A DNA stretch of 64,000 bases from Capricornis sumatraensis (GCF_032405125.1 NC_091084.1:44636501-44700500); one strand, 5' to 3'; counted from the first letter of the stretch, positions 45,250-58,199 are shown. Numbers and translations: made by a program. The notes: generated from the letters alone by a model not told the origin.

Positions 45250-46548
45250 TGCCAACAAATGTTCAAACTACTGTACAATCGTGCTCATTTCACATGCTAG
45301 TAAAACTATGCTCAAAATCCTTCAAGCTAGGCTTCAGCAGTACATAAACTGAGAACTTCCAGATGTATAAGCTGGGTTTAGAAAAGGCAGAGAAACCAGA
45401 GATCAAATTGCCAACATCCATTGGATCATAGAAAAAAGCAAGAGAATTCCAGAAAAACAACTACTTCTGTTCATTGACTAAGCTAAAGCCTTTGTGTGGA
45501 CAGCAATGACCTGTGGCACATTCTCAAAGAGATAGGAATACCAACCCATCTTACCTGTCTTCTGAGAAACCTGTAGGCAGGTCAAAAAGCAACAGTTAGA
45601 ACCAGACATGAAACAACTGACTGGTTCAAAATTGGGAAAGAGGCATGACAAGGCTGTATATTGTCACCCTGCTTATTTAACTTATATGCAGAGTACATCA
45701 TGCAGAATGCCAGGCTGAATGAATCACAAACTGGAATCAAGATTGCCAGGAAAAATGTCAATAACTTCAGATATGCAGATAATACCACTCTAATGGCATA
45801 AATCAAAGAGGAACTAAACAGCCTCTAGATGCGGCTGAAAGAGGAGAGTGAAAAAACTGGCTTGAAACTCACCAAGAAAAAATTAAGATCATGGCATCTG
45901 GTCCCATCACTTCATGGCAAATAGAAAGGGAAAAAGTTGAAGCAATGGGAAATCTTTTTTTGTTTTCTTAGGCTCCAAAATGACTGCAGATGGTGACTTG
46001 CTGCTTGGAAGGAAAGCTATAATAAACCTACATAGCGTATTAAAAAGCAGAGACATCACTGTGCTGGCAGAAGGCCATGCAGTCAAAGCTATGGTTTCCG
46101 CAGCAGTCACGCTCAGATGCTGCAGCTGGACCGGGAAGAACACTGAGTGCTAAAGAACTGATGCTTTTGAACTGTGGTGCTGGAGCAGACTCTTGAGAGT
46201 CCCTTGGACAGCAAAGGAAATTAAACCGCTCGATCCTAAAGGAAATCAACTCCAATATTCATTGGAAGGACTGGTGCTGAGGCTGACGCTCCTATCCGTT
46301 GGCCACCTAAGATGAAGGGTTGACTCCTTGGAAAAGACCCTGTTGCTGGGGAAGATTGGAGGCAAAAGGAGAAGGGGGCAGCAAGAAGATGAGAGGGTCA
46401 GATAGCTTTACCTACCCAATAGACATGAATTTGAGCAATCTCCAGGAGATAATGGACGGAGGAGCTTGGCAGCGGAGGAGCTTGGCATGCTGCAGTCCAT
46501 GGGGTTACAAAGAGTCGGACACAACTTAGCAACTGAACAATAACAACA
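45250..46548 (+). mobile_element. Old, degraded BovB LINE, sense
   Basis: A more diverged BovB than the others, from 'caaatgttcaaactactgta' to the (AAC)n tail at 46538-46552. Stops and frameshifts are frequent, and the reverse-transcriptase box reads YADN (45772-45783), losing the second catalytic Asp. Higher divergence suggests an earlier insertion than the 39739, 25896 or 51531 copies. Confidence 0.9.
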
Positions 46549-46815
46549 ATAAATGAGAAAGTAATGGTAGAATGAGAATATCAGTATTTTATTGCTTCTA
46601 ATGATAAATAAATCCAGGCACTGACCATCAGTGGCCTTTAAGACTGCAAAAAGAGAAACAACCAGATGTGCCTCTTATAATGGTATCTGTGAAATATTGT
46701 TGCCAAACAGTAAAGCCTGACTCGGATCATGCTTCTAGATCCAGCTACCAATTTGTAGGAAATGTAGAGGACAACAGAATATTTCACATGAGATCATTGA
46801 GATGCAGTCAGCAAC
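46549..46815. other. Short intron stretch, nothing recognised
   Basis: No feature recognised. Confidence 0.5.
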
Positions 46816-47078
46816 CACTGCTGCTGCTGCTGCTAAGTCACTTCAGTTGTGTCCAACTCTGTGCGACCCCATAGACGGCAGCCCACCAGGCTCTCTCGTC
46901 CCTGGGATTCTCCAGGCAAGAACACTGGAGTGGGTTGCCATTTCCTTCTCCAGTGCATGAAAGTGAAAAGTGAAAGTGAAGTCGCTCAGTCGTGTCCATC
47001 TCTTCCCTACCCCATGGACTGCAGCCTACCAGGCTACCCATGGGGTTTTCCAGGCAAGAGAGCTGGAGTGGGTTGCAG
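46816..47078 (-). mobile_element. Bov-A2 SINE, antisense
   Basis: (CTG)n start, two monomers and the linker 'tgcatgaaagtgaaaagtga'; the second monomer lacks several bases. Confidence 0.92.
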
Positions 47079-47694
47079 TCTAGACAGATGGAAACTCTGT
47101 TGGACAAATGATCCAGTTTCTTCAAAAAATAGATTGCAGATGGGTGGCTGGGGAGAGGTGGCCAGACAGGCAGTAGAGAAATCTAAAGATTAAAACCTAC
47201 CTCATATATATATATGGACCTTGTTTGAGTCCTTCCTGAGACAAACAAACTGATTCTAAAAAAAAAAAGTAAAAATAAAAAACAAGGAAAAATCAAAGTA
47301 AAACATTTTTAACATTTAAAAGGTATTTAAAACACTGAATAGATATCTTATATTAAAGAATTATTAAGTTTTCAAACAGTTGCTTTGTAGAAAGTCTGTG
47401 TGAAGTAATTTCTCATTAGAAAAATAACCAGTGTACAGTAACCCCAAAATATTTATTGGCACAAATAACAATGGGAATATTTTTGAGAATCCTCTCAATT
47501 AGTTCCAGGCACTATTAAATAGTACTGAAATTATTCATCAAAGCTGAAAGTTGATATGAACCACTGTTTCTAATAACTAAAAGGTAGAAACAATACAAAT
47601 ATCCATTAACAGGAACAAGGAAATGCTATATATTCATACAGTGGAATTCCACACAGTAAGTTATGCAAGGAATAAGAAATTAAATTCTCTAGCT
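47079..47694. other. Intron sequence, nothing recognised
   Basis: AT-rich, with a short (AT)n run near 47201-47212. Confidence 0.5.
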
Positions 47695-47995
47695 AAACTA
47701 CCTGAGTTTGAATCCCAGCTCTGGCTCCAATATTTCCTGGCAGTATTCTCTTGAACAAATTACTTAACTTCTTGGTGCCTCAGTTTCTTCCCTTTTAAAA
47801 CAAGGGTAATAATAGTATTTATCTCAGTGGATTGTGGGGCTTCCCTGGTTGCTCAGCAGTAAAGAATCCACCTGCAATGCAGGAGACACAGGAGATGCAG
47901 GTTCGATCCCTGGGTGGGAAAGATAGCACGCACACACAGTAGATTATAAAATTGCTGTAAGGACTAAGTAATTTCATAAATATACATAGTGAGAA
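47695..47995 (-). mobile_element. MIR SINE, antisense, split by a Bov-tA head
   Basis: 'gagtttgaatcccagctctg', 'acttcttggtgcctcagttt', 'ggtaataatagtatttatct', then after the insertion 'ctgtaaggactaagtaattt'. Confidence 0.85.
47838..47938 (+). mobile_element. Bov-tA head only, sense
   Basis: tRNA-like head 'ggcttccctggttgctcagc' to 'gttcgatccctgggtgggaa', then a short (AC)n end; the Bov-A body is missing. An extra 'gacacaggagatgcag' lies between the A- and B-box-like parts. Confidence 0.88.
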
Positions 47996-50340
47996 ACCAC
48001 CAGTACAAGTTAGTTATAATAATTATTTGTTACCTTAATAAGCCTAGCAACATAATTTGTAAAAAGCCAAGTGGCAGAATAAGGCACAATATGATACTGT
48101 TTATATAAAGTTTCAAAACCTACCAAAAAGGAGCAGGAATTTGCGTCCTGTTTTGTGTTTTTAGGAATACTAAACCCAGGCAAAGGACTTAACAACACCG
48201 TATTTGATTTCTGCTTAATTTCGGACAACAAAGGAAAGAAATTGATTCATCTTCTCTTTCAGTATGTCAGTATTTGCTAAGCATCTTAATACAAAGAATC
48301 ATTAAAAGGATACATGGTTTATGGACTTCAACCCTGTCGTTCCAACTACTGACAATGGCACATCAAATAAATACTGGGCAATGCTGCAAATGAATATATT
48401 TCTTGTGTAGAAATTGTGTGTTTGGATCTTCTAAGGAGTCCAGGAGAGGATTAGATGATTATGCATTTAAAGTTACTTGCACTGCTCAGTATCAAGGAAA
48501 AACTACAGTAGATTCTCACATTACATCCTTTTAATTATTTTATTACTCACCTTTCTGTAAACCCCACTGACAAATGAACGCGATATCCCAAATACTCATT
48601 TCTTGTAGGCCGCTGTCTGTCCCTTCTGAGTTGTATATATATAAAGAGCCAGATATTTTGTCCCAATTAATTATATAGTATAATTAAATATTACATAAAT
48701 CAATGAAATATAAACTGTATATTTTGAAAAAGATTAGTAAGGAATAAGATGAAACCTGCAATGTAATCCTGTATATTCTTTATGGATACAAACAGGTATA
48801 AAAACATAAAATGGGAATGAAAAATAATTCAGGATCATTGTTTCCTTTCAGATAGAGAAATGGGATGAAGAGTTTCAATCAAATCTATAATTTGTATGTC
48901 TCTTGTTAAAAAGATAATGCACAAAAATAATGTGTTTAAGATGTGGCTAAGAGTTGATAAATACAGGTTTCAGATACACATTTTTCCCATTTCTGTCTTC
49001 CTTTTAAAGTCTGTCAAGACTAAGCATTTCCAAAGTTCATCAGAATACATTCAGAAGTGACTTAATGTGTGGGCTTCATTAAGCCAGTGTAGAATCATAA
49101 AAGGACTGACTGGCACCAGCCCTGAATTGCGCACTGAGGTACTCTTGTATTCCAGTGTCCAGAATTGGATAAGAAATACCCAACAATTTAAACAGTGACT
49201 CTTTGTATTCTAATTATTATTTAAGAATATTAATATTTATGGACTCAATCTTCCTAGGCACTTTTTCTCCTGGAATCTGGTTTCCCTCTGAGCTTGGGCC
49301 TGGAGGGCAAACATATCTAGCCAGCCAGGCCCTAGACTGGCCTCTCATACTGGTATCTTAACCTTCCCTTGACCAACTGTCTGAGAGGATTTGTATCCAT
49401 CTATTTGGATTTGAATCTAGCCTGCTGGTTGGTAAGCCCCATGAAGTTTATTCTCCATATCCTGTCCCATGCTGGGTTTCCTTTGAATGCTCTGTGAAAA
49501 AATGAATGGCATTGCTTAATCTGGTACCTTCAGAGCTGTTTTTTTTCCTAGATAAGGAAGGAAGTCACCACATTTGTAAACATCTCATGAAATTACATAG
49601 CAAAATATCAATTGTTTCTTTAGGATAAAATCATAAGAATTATGAAATGTAAAGTAAATATTTGAAGAGGAAGAAAGATATCATTTGACAGCAGTATTCC
49701 TTACCACCACCATTACCCTCAGACCTTCAGTATGGATTGAGACTCATCTATATGCAGAATAAAAGGTCATGAAGCTGGCATATGGGCCAATTAGAGAAAT
49801 CATCCTAGGAAAGCCTTTTTTTCAAACCAAAGAAGTGATTAGAATCATGAGATAGTTTTCTCCACAGGTGCTTATTTTCTTGTTTACTAAAACTACTATC
49901 ACAGGATATAGTGAATCTGAATCCTTGAGCAGATATTATTGTATCTTTCTCTAGATAATTATAGTTTTGTTTGATGGAGTATCTTAATTTTTGTATTGTA
50001 CAGAAATGACATAAAATAATAGAAAACCTTGTCTCTATTCCCTTCTCTTCCACACCTTGCTATGTGACCTTGGGAAAATCCATTTGCTTTATGAGATCTC
50101 TCAAATGTACAGTGAGGACGCTCAGTATTCTTCTTCCACCCAACTTTCTAGCCCAGTCCGGCTGTAGAGCTCCATTTTTTTCAATTCCTATTTAAAAAGC
50201 CCTCATGGAATTTAGACAGAATAAGGTGCTACTGCCCTCTGCTGGTCCTCAGAACATACCTGCCCATCAGTGCAATGATCTTGCCCATTCAAACATCAAA
50301 GGTCTCAGTGCACCTTGCTTTCACTTGAGAAAACATAGCT
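47996..50340. other. Long intron stretch, few recognisable repeats
   Basis: Mostly unrecognised. A MIR-like antisense piece is suggested at 50045-50120 ('tgctatgtgaccttgggaaa'). No exon with recognisable protein content. Confidence 0.5.
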
Positions 50341-50622
50341 GGCTGCTGCTGCTGCTAAGTCACTTCAGTCGTGTCCAACTCTGTGCGACCCCATAGACGG
50401 CAGCCCACCAGGCTCTCCCGTCCCTGGGATTCTCCAGGCGAGAAAACTGGAGTGGGTTGCCATTTCCTTCTCCAATGCAAGAAAGTGAAAAGTGAAAGTG
50501 AAGTCGCTCAGTCGTGTCCGACTCTTCGCAACCCCATGGACTGCAGCCCACCAGGCTCCTCCATCCATGGGATTTTCCAGGCAAGAGTACTGGAGTGGGG
50601 TGCCATTGCCTTCTCCAGAAGG
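50341..50622 (-). mobile_element. Bov-A2 SINE, antisense, nearly intact
   Basis: (CTG)n, both monomers and linker present. Long open frames on both strands across it are SINE read-through. Confidence 0.95.
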
Positions 50623-51530
50623 CATAGCAGGAAACCACAAAGAAAAGAAGCAAATTTCATGTTTAGAAAAATTATGTTTTAAGTATTTGTGAATTAATAA
50701 TTTCTTATACATTTATCAGATGCCAGCACCATTTGTGACTGACTTGCTACCAAAAAGTGCATATCCTACAGTCCCTTCACCTTACTGTCATTCTCATCCA
50801 GTAAACAAGCAGGGGGTTCTGACACTTTGGGCTACTGTTTCACACCATTTTTCTTCCTTGGAACATATGCAGTCCACTTTTGTTGAAAACACTTAGAAAA
50901 AAAAAAAAGAAAGGAAACACTTAGAGAAGTTTTTATGTAATCACTTTTAGTTTTTGAATAAATAGGAAGATAATAATTGATATGTGCCAAGTAAAGTGAA
51001 TATGCAGCAACAGTGAGAAAAATGCTAAAAGAAGGCAGGGCTTCAATATACTCTCAAATTCCTATAGAGCTCTGTCAAGTTGTAATAGATTTATTATAAT
51101 AACTTTTTTATTGTATTGATGATCCTAAAAGAACTCTATGTAAGAAACTGATAAGGATTTATTGAGAGCTCAGTTTTTCTGAGCTCATCTATGTTAATAT
51201 AATTACAGAACTCCAAAATGTTAGAATCTGTTGTTACAATGTGTTCATAAGAAATGGTGCTGCCTGGCTATACTCATAGGAAAGTCACGCTTGTACCTTG
51301 TTTAAATTTTATGCCTTTAAAATCTCTTTCATAATAGGTCTGTGTACTGCCTCTGAGGTCACTGTTATTCCTTAGAGTGGTGGGGGCAAAAAAAAAAATT
51401 GAAGTGCAACCTACATCCCAAGTATCCTTAAGTAGAGTGTAGAAGGAGTATGTGACTCAGTGTCTGTCACTTCTGTTTACATATTCACAGAACCACACAC
51501 ATTTTATCCCTGATTTCCCAAGGGTAGAGA
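50623..51530. other. Intron sequence, nothing recognised
   Basis: Short A tracts at 50897-50908 and 51389-51399; no other feature. Confidence 0.5.
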
Positions 51531-53083
51531 GTTCAGTTCAGTTACTCATTTGTGTCCGACTCTTTGTGACCCCATGAATCGCAGCACGCCAGGCCTCCCT
51601 GTCCATCACCAATTCCCGGAGTTCACTCAAACTCATGTCCATCGAGTCAATGATGCCATCCAGCCATCTCATCCTCTGTCATCCCCTTCTCCTCCTGCCC
51701 CCAATCCCTCCCAGCATCAGGGTCTTTTCCAAGGAGTCAACTCTTCGCATGAGATAGCCAAAGTATTGGAGTTTCAGCTTCAGCATCAGTCCTTCCAATG
51801 AACACCCAGGACTGGTTGGATCTCCCTGCAGTCCAAGGGACTCTCAAGAGTCTTCTCCAACTCCACAGTTCAAAAGCATCAATTCTTCAGCGCTCAGCTT
51901 TCTTCACAGTCCAACTCTCACATCCATATATGACCACTGGAAAAACCATAGCCTTGACTAGATGGACCTTTGTGGACAAAGTAATGTCTCTGCTTTTGAA
52001 TATGCTATCTAGGTTGGTTATAACTTTCCTTCCAGGAAGTAAGCGTCTTTTAATTTCATGGCTGCAATCACCATCTGCAGTGATTTTGGAGCCCCCCAAA
52101 ATAAAGTCTGACACTGTTTCCACTGTTTCCCCATCTGTTTCCCATGAAGTGATGGGACCAGATGCCATGATCCTCGTTTTCTGAATGTTGAGCTTTAAGC
52201 CAACTTTTTCAGTCTCCTCTTTCACTTTCATCAAGAGGCTCTTTAGTTCCTCTTCACTTTTTGCCATAAGGGTGGTGTCATCTGCGTATCTGAGGTTATT
52301 GATATTTCTCCTGGCAATCTTGATTCCAGCCTGTGCTTCTTCCAGCCCAGCATTTCTCATGATGTACTCTGCATAGAAGTTAAATAAGCAGGGTGACAAT
52401 ATACAGCCTCGACGTGCTCCTTTTCTATTTGGAACCAGTCTGTTGTTCCATGTCCAGTTCTAACTGTTGCTTGCTGACCTGCATACAGGTTTCTCAAGAG
52501 GCAGGTCAGGTGGTCTGGTATTCCCATCTCTTTCAGAATTTTCCACAATTTATTGTGATCCACACAGTCAAAGTCTTTGGGCATAGTCAGTAAAGCAGAA
52601 ATATATGTTTTTCTGGAACTCTCTTGCTTTTTCGATGATCCAGGGGATGTTGGCAATTTGATCTCTGGTTCCTCTGCCTTTTCTAAAACCAGCTTGAACA
52701 TCTGGAAGTTCACGGTTCATGTATTGCTGAAGCCTGGCTTGGAGAATTTTGAGCATTACTTTACTAGCGTGTGAGATGAGTGCAATTGTGTGGTAGTTTG
52801 CTCATTCTTTGGCATTGCCTTTCTTTGGGATTGGAATGAAAACTGACCTTTTCCAGTCCTGTGGCCACTGCTGAGTTTTCCAAATTTGCTGGCATATTGA
52901 GTGCAGCACTTTCACAGCATCATCTTTCAGGATTTGAAACAGCTCAACTAGAATTCCATCAGCTTTGTTCGTAGTGATGCTTTCTAAGGCCCACTTGACT
53001 TCACATTCCAGGATATCTGGCTCTAGGTGAGTGATCACACCATCGTGATTATCTGGGTAGTGAAGATCTTTTTCGTACAGGTA
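51531..53083 (-). mobile_element. BovB LINE, about 1.55 kb, antisense
   Basis: 3' end at 51531, 5' truncation near 53083. ORF2 relics on the minus strand: 52802-53110, 52357-52713 and 51887-52399 (170 codons, YADD box at 52277-52288). Frameshifts separate them; the endonuclease is missing. It is in opposite orientation to the BovB at 39739-41468. Confidence 0.95.
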
Positions 53084-53904
53084 CCTGTGTTTTAAATGAG
53101 CAGTCCTCATGCAGCTTCCCCTTAAGGATTTCCTGACCCTCGCGTCATGGTCAGTTCTAGCTTGTGGCTGCCTGTAAGAGTTAATAGATGATCATCCCAA
53201 CAACAGTACATAGGCCTACCTTGAAAGGGACTTACGCATGAGATTCAGAGGTACACAGACTCTAATAGGCAAAAATCACAGCCACCCCACTTCCAATTAT
53301 AAGTACTACAGTACATTTCATGGTATGCATGGTATCTATTCCAGTTGAAGATTTAGTCTGCTCTAGACCAAGAAGGAAGTTTGTATGTATTGAGCATAAT
53401 TTTTTACCAGATACCTTATACATTTGTTATGCGTCCCTAAGAAAAGAATGAACTCTTTGCTACATAACTGTTATGTATGCAACTTTAATAGTGATCTTCA
53501 GTGTTCAATATTTCAGCAGAAAAGAATCCACTTATTAATTGCTTCAAAAGAAAACTAACATTATCAGAAGCTTTAGTTTTACTGATAGAAAAAAAATTAA
53601 TTCAATTCTAAAGAATAAAATGGACTGAAAAGTTATCTAATGAGACCATTACCGAGTATTTGCTGAGAAATAATGGGTTTAAATTTTTTTGAGACATTTT
53701 TAACATTGAGAAATGAAAGCCACAGCTGTGGAAAGGTGAGTCAGGTCATAGCAGAAGTTTCAAGGCAGACTGTTACTCTGGGAAATAAAATCCTAAAATA
53801 AAAGACTAAAGTAACAGAGAGTTGTACTAACTGTTATTCAATTTATATGTGATTTGCTCTAAGTTTCTTTTCAAGATAATTTGCTATAATAAAAAGGGCA
53901 GGGG
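53084..53904. other. Intron sequence, nothing recognised
   Basis: No feature recognised. Confidence 0.5.
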
Positions 53905-54090
53905 ATTTGGAAACAAACTTTGGGCTTGAAACCTAGTTCCACCGCTTATGTAATTGCTATATGGCCTTGGGCAATCACTCAGTTAAACTTTTTGAACTTC
54001 TGTGTCCTGTTCTTTAATTTGGCAATAACAACATGCATCTTACAAGATTTTCGGTATTAAATGAGATGTATATTTATGAAGTGCTGCAAG
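53905..54090 (-). mobile_element. MIR SINE, antisense
   Basis: 'ttgaaacctagttccaccgc', 'atggccttgggcaatcactc' and 'ttaaatgagatgtatattta' fit antisense MIR. Confidence 0.75.
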
Positions 54091-54442
54091 TGACTGCAGA
54101 GTTAGTTTTCTTTCCCTCTGTTGTTTTTTTCTTTACCATTCTTTTTTTAATTAATAGTTTATTAATAGCTTCTTTATTAGTTTAACTGGCAGATATAATC
54201 AAAGGACTCAGAAGAAAAGTGACATTATATTACTAACCATTTGCCAGGTTGAATCTAACCCAGGGAGCTTTGCATATTTTTTTACATTCCATATTTGGTT
54301 AATTTGACACAAATTAGAACTCCCGATTCTAGAAAGGCTCAGCTGTATTCAAATTAAGCAGGAAAATATCTAATTGCTATTGCCTAAGAATTCACAAGCA
54401 CTGTGCTCTCAAGTGGGGGAATAAGCAGTATTGAATAGAGTT

Positions 54443-54563
54443 GTTTAGTCGCTAAGTCAGGTCCACCTCTTTCGTGACCACATGGACTACAGCCCACCAG
54501 GCTCCTCTGTCCGTGGGGTTTTCCAAGCAAGAATACTGGAGTGGGTTGCCATTTCCTTCTCCA
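54443..54563 (-). mobile_element. Truncated Bov-A SINE, antisense
   Basis: 'ttgtttagtcgctaagtcag' to 'ttgccatttccttctccat'. Confidence 0.88.
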
Positions 54564-55273
54564 TCCCTCTGTTGTTAATCACAGAGAAAGATTTACTCTT
54601 ACTTAGAAGCCCAGCAGGAAGTCCTGGAAAGGAAGGTTTGGTTTTAGATGACCTTCCCACACCCAGACTTGGTTACCAGAAAATACCCTGGCAGCTTGGA
54701 CAGTCTGCTGGCGAGTGTGTGAGCCAGGCAGCAGCCTTGGTAAGGAGGTAAAGGGCTAGAATGAGCAGGCGGGAAATTCACGATACGCCCTCATTCTGTG
54801 TGTAAGGCCAAGCTGAAGGCTCACTCGCATTTCAGTTAGTGCCCTCCTAACCCCACCAAAATGTACTCTAATACCAAGTAGAAAAAGTTCTGAACTGTCT
54901 GGAATTTTAGATTTAGGTTGTGATGGATTTTATTATATGTCCTAATTGTAATAACTACCCAACTCTACATTTCCTGCTGTATGCACAGTACAGTGTTTAG
55001 GTACTTTTCATATATTCTCTTATTCATATACTTTTGATTTTAAAATGTCCCTTTTAAGAGATAAAATAACAGAGACCTTTAAAGGACTTGATAGCAAGCC
55101 CAAAGTTGCCAGTTAAAAATGTGTACGTTGCTGATTGCTAAGCTTGTATTGCCATAAGATGTATTTAGATAAATCCTTTGATCACATTCATGATTAATCT
55201 GTGGCCTCTGTAACCTTCTGAACTGTCCTGACCCTGTCAGCTCCATGGTGATATATATTATGTGTTCTCACAG
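54564..55273 (+). other. SBF2: End of 52.4-kb intron with splice acceptor
   Basis: No recognised repeat; ends in TGTGTTCTCACAG with AG at 55272-55273. Confidence 0.7.
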
Positions 55274-55444
55274 AAACTGGCCCCTGGAGTCAGCCAGTTT
55301 GCTTACACCTGTGTACAGGACCACCCCATTTGGACGAATCAGCAGTTTTGGGAGACAACCTTTTATAATGCGGTACAGGAACAGGTTCGCTCCCTGTATC
55401 TCTCAGCCAAGGAGGACAATCATACCCTGCATCTGAAGCAAAAG
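55274..55444 (+). CDS. SBF2: SBF2 coding exon (171 nt)
   Basis: Encodes 57 residues with 'QFAYTCVQDHPIWTNQQFWE' near the start and 'RSLYLSAKEDNH' near the end, SBF2/MTMR13 sequence of the SBF2-specific domain between the DENN module and GRAM. Phase 0 at both ends. The acceptor AG is at 55272-55273 and the donor GTAAGA begins at 55445. It joins directly to the exon ending at 2880, where the reading continues '...SAFYR' then 'KLAPG'. Two other frames stay open across it, which explains misleading overlapping open frames. The linker has no known catalytic activity; I infer a structural role. A Bov-A2 SINE lies about 40 bp beyond the donor. Confidence 0.96.
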
Positions 55445-55486
55445 GTAAGATAAAGAAATGTATTTGTGTGGGGCTAGGGTCCTGAC

Positions 55487-55763
55487 TCGGAGAAGGCGAT
55501 GGCACCCCACTCCAGTACTCTTGCCTGGCAAATCCCATGGATGGAGGAGCCTGGTAGGCTGCAGTCCATGGGGTCGCAAAGAGTCGGACACAACTGAGCG
55601 ACTTCCGTTTCTCTTTTCACATTCATGCATTGGAGAAGGAAATGGCAACCCACTCCAGTGTTCTTGCCTGGAGAATCCCAGGGACGGGGGAGCCTGGTGG
55701 GGTGCCATCTATGGGGTCACACAGAGTTGGACACGACTGAAGAGACTTAGCAGCAGCAGCAGC
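55487..55763 (+). mobile_element. Bov-A2 SINE, sense, just past an exon
   Basis: Two monomers with linker and a (GCA)n tail (55750-55765). Target duplication agggtcctgac (55476-55486) / agggtcctggc (55764-55774), one mismatch. Confidence 0.95.
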
Positions 55764-55774
55764 AGGGTCCTGGC

Positions 55775-56055
55775 TTCAAGGGAAGTTCAGTCAGGTATTA
55801 TCTAGCCACTTCCTACCAGTGTATTTGGGGTTTACTTTAGGAAGCCCCCTGGTAAGCATCTTTCTTCTATTGAATCCTGATATTTTTTTTCCCATAATAA
55901 CTTCTTACTACAGTTCTGTAGCACTATAATTGTTGTATTATATTTTCATAAGAATTCCCTGGAAACATTTATAGGAAGTTGAAATGAGTCAACCTAAAAT
56001 ACCTAGGCAGATGTCTCTGTGCAATTAACTTCTTGAAGAAATGTCAAATTAAAGT
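55775..56055. other. Intron sequence, nothing recognised
   Basis: No feature recognised. Confidence 0.5.
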
Positions 56056-56056
56056 T

Positions 56057-56277
56057 GCATGCTATGTCACTTCAGTCACGTCCGACTCTTTGCGACCCTG
56101 TGGACTATAGCCCACCAGCCTCCTCTGTCCAGGGGATTCTCCAGGCAAGAATACTGGAGTGGGTTGCCATGCCCTCCTCCAGGGGATCTTCCCAACCCAG
56201 GGGTCAAACCTGCGTCTCTTATGTCTCCTGCATTGGCAGACGGGTTCTTTACCACTAGTGCTGCCTGGGAAGCCCAG
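56057..56277 (-). mobile_element. Bov-tA SINE, antisense
   Basis: Antisense body, then the tRNA-like head ('ctttaccactagtgctgcct'). Flanked by attaaagtt at 56048-56056 and 56278-56286. Confidence 0.93.
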
Positions 56278-56309
56278 ATTAAAGTTACTTGAAATTTTGA
56301 AATGTCATA

Positions 56310-56490
56310 CACTAGCTGTCTGATCTTAGGCAATTCACTTTAGTTTTCTGTGTCTTATTTCTTCATTAGTAAAATGAGCAGACGTGATTATTGTAAGCTT
56401 TTAATGTCTAATACAAGCATAGGGCATTGAAGAGTTCCTGGCACATACTAAATCATAAAAGTTAGAAATTACTGTCCTTATTAACTGAAC
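56310..56490 (-). mobile_element. MIR SINE, antisense
   Basis: 'agctgtctgatcttaggcaa', 'cttcattagtaaaatgagca' and 'agttcctggcacatactaaa' in antisense MIR order. Confidence 0.75.
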
Positions 56491-56977
56491 TTAGAGCAGT
56501 ATGAAGGGCTGATTACTAGTGTTGATTCACTTTAAGAGTAATTTTTTGGAGTAATTTGTTGGGTGTTTTTTAGTTTGTTTGTTTTTTTGAGTAATTTTTC
56601 CACATGCTGGGCTAATATATTGCTGCTGATCCTTTCCTCCATTTTGAATTTTCCTTATACTCTGTGAGATAAGTGAACCTAGATAGTTAACTGGAACTGC
56701 CTGATATTCATACATTTCTATGCCTCAAGTAATTTTATTCATATTATTGGTCTACTCATGAATATGATAAGAACAGAAACTTTTAATAACAAATGGCACT
56801 ATCTGACATCTATCAGATATTCCAAATTATTACTGTACAATTAGTTTTAATTATTTTCTTAATTTAAAACTCAGATTTTTCTTTAAAAACACCAGATGCA
56901 CTTGGGTAAAGGGGTAACTTGGGCCACATCCGAAGAGTGTTAGCTTGAGGTCATGTTCTAGAGATGATTGGCCTGGG
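56491..56977. other. Intron sequence, nothing recognised
   Basis: No feature recognised. Confidence 0.5.
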
Positions 56978-57191
56978 ACCCAGGTGGCACTAGTGATGAA
57001 GAACCTGCCTGCCAGTACAGAGGATGTAAGAGACACAGGTTCAATCCCTGGGTCAGGAAGATACCCTGGAGAAGGAAATGGCAACCCACTCCAGTATCCT
57101 TGCCTGGGAAATCTCATGGACAGAGGAGCCTGCTGGGCTACAGTTCATGGGGTTGCAAAGTGTCTGACGTGACTGGTGACTTAGCACAACA
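56978..57191 (+). mobile_element. Bov-tA SINE, sense
   Basis: Head 'gacccaggtggcactagtga', body ending 'gtgactggtgacttagcaca'. Confidence 0.92.
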
Positions 57192-57306
57192 TTGGTATAT
57201 CTCCAAAACATTCATAAAGCAAATACCTGCCATTGCTTCTGTGTCCTCTATTCTGTAAAAGTGTCTCGGAGCCCCAGGTTAGATATGAGTAAGACTATAG
57301 ATATAC

Positions 57307-57582
57307 TGGAGAAGGCAATGGCACCCCACTCCAGCACTCTTGCCTAGAAAATCCCATGGATGGAGGAGCCTGGTGGGCCACAGTCCATGGGGTCGCTAAG
57401 AGTCAGACAAGACTGAGTGACTTCCCTTTCACTTTTCACTTTGATGCATTGGAGAAGGAAATGGCAACCCACTCCAGTGTTCTTGCCTGGAGAATCCCAG
57501 GGACGCGGGAGCCTGGTGGGCTGCCGCCTATGGGGTCGCACAGAGTCGGACACGACTGAAGCAGCTTAGCAGTAGCAGCAGC
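57307..57582 (+). mobile_element. Bov-A2 SINE, sense
   Basis: Two monomers, linker, and a (GCA)n-like tail. Target duplication atagatatac at 57297-57306 and 57583-57592. Confidence 0.95.
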
Positions 57583-57592
57583 ATAGATATAC

Positions 57593-58199
57593 CAGCTCTT
57601 CATAAGCTATAAAGTACTATGCGGGTGTGGGTTACTGCTGTTGTTTAACTCTTCAGCCTAGAGGAAACCCCTCTTAAAAATCCCATGGACACCTGTATAC
57701 CCATTTAATGATGATGTTTGCCTCCCACATTTACAAGGAAATCTAGCTCTACTTTTTTGTGACTTAGGTCACTCTGTCTTTTTCAACCAGAGAGCAGAAG
57801 AAAAGAAACATAGCAGAGTATTAGAAAATGCTACTGGCGCGTTTGACCAGAGCATTTACAGGTATTTCAGGTCAATAGTTTGTTGTAACTGGCGACTTGA
57901 AGGCGATAGAGCCAGAGATAAGTATCAATAAATGCAGTGAAATGTTAGCAGTGAGAAGTATGTACCTCAGTGCTTTGCTGCTGTCTCCTTGGATTTGTCA
58001 CATGGTTCCATTCAAGGCCTGTTGGAGCTCAGAAAAAAAGGAAGACTAAGTTTCATGTTCTTGTTATATTTTTTAAGATATTTCCACTTTTACTGACATA
58101 GGTATTTAATAGATGAATTATTAAAACATCTTCCATGTTTTTTGAAGCTCATGTGAAGTGATAGATTTTTATTTTGTTTTGTTTTGGTTTGGTTTTTAG
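57593..58199 (+). other. SBF2: Intron end with acceptor
   Basis: Unrecognised sequence leading to a T-rich tract and AG at 58198-58199. Confidence 0.6.
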
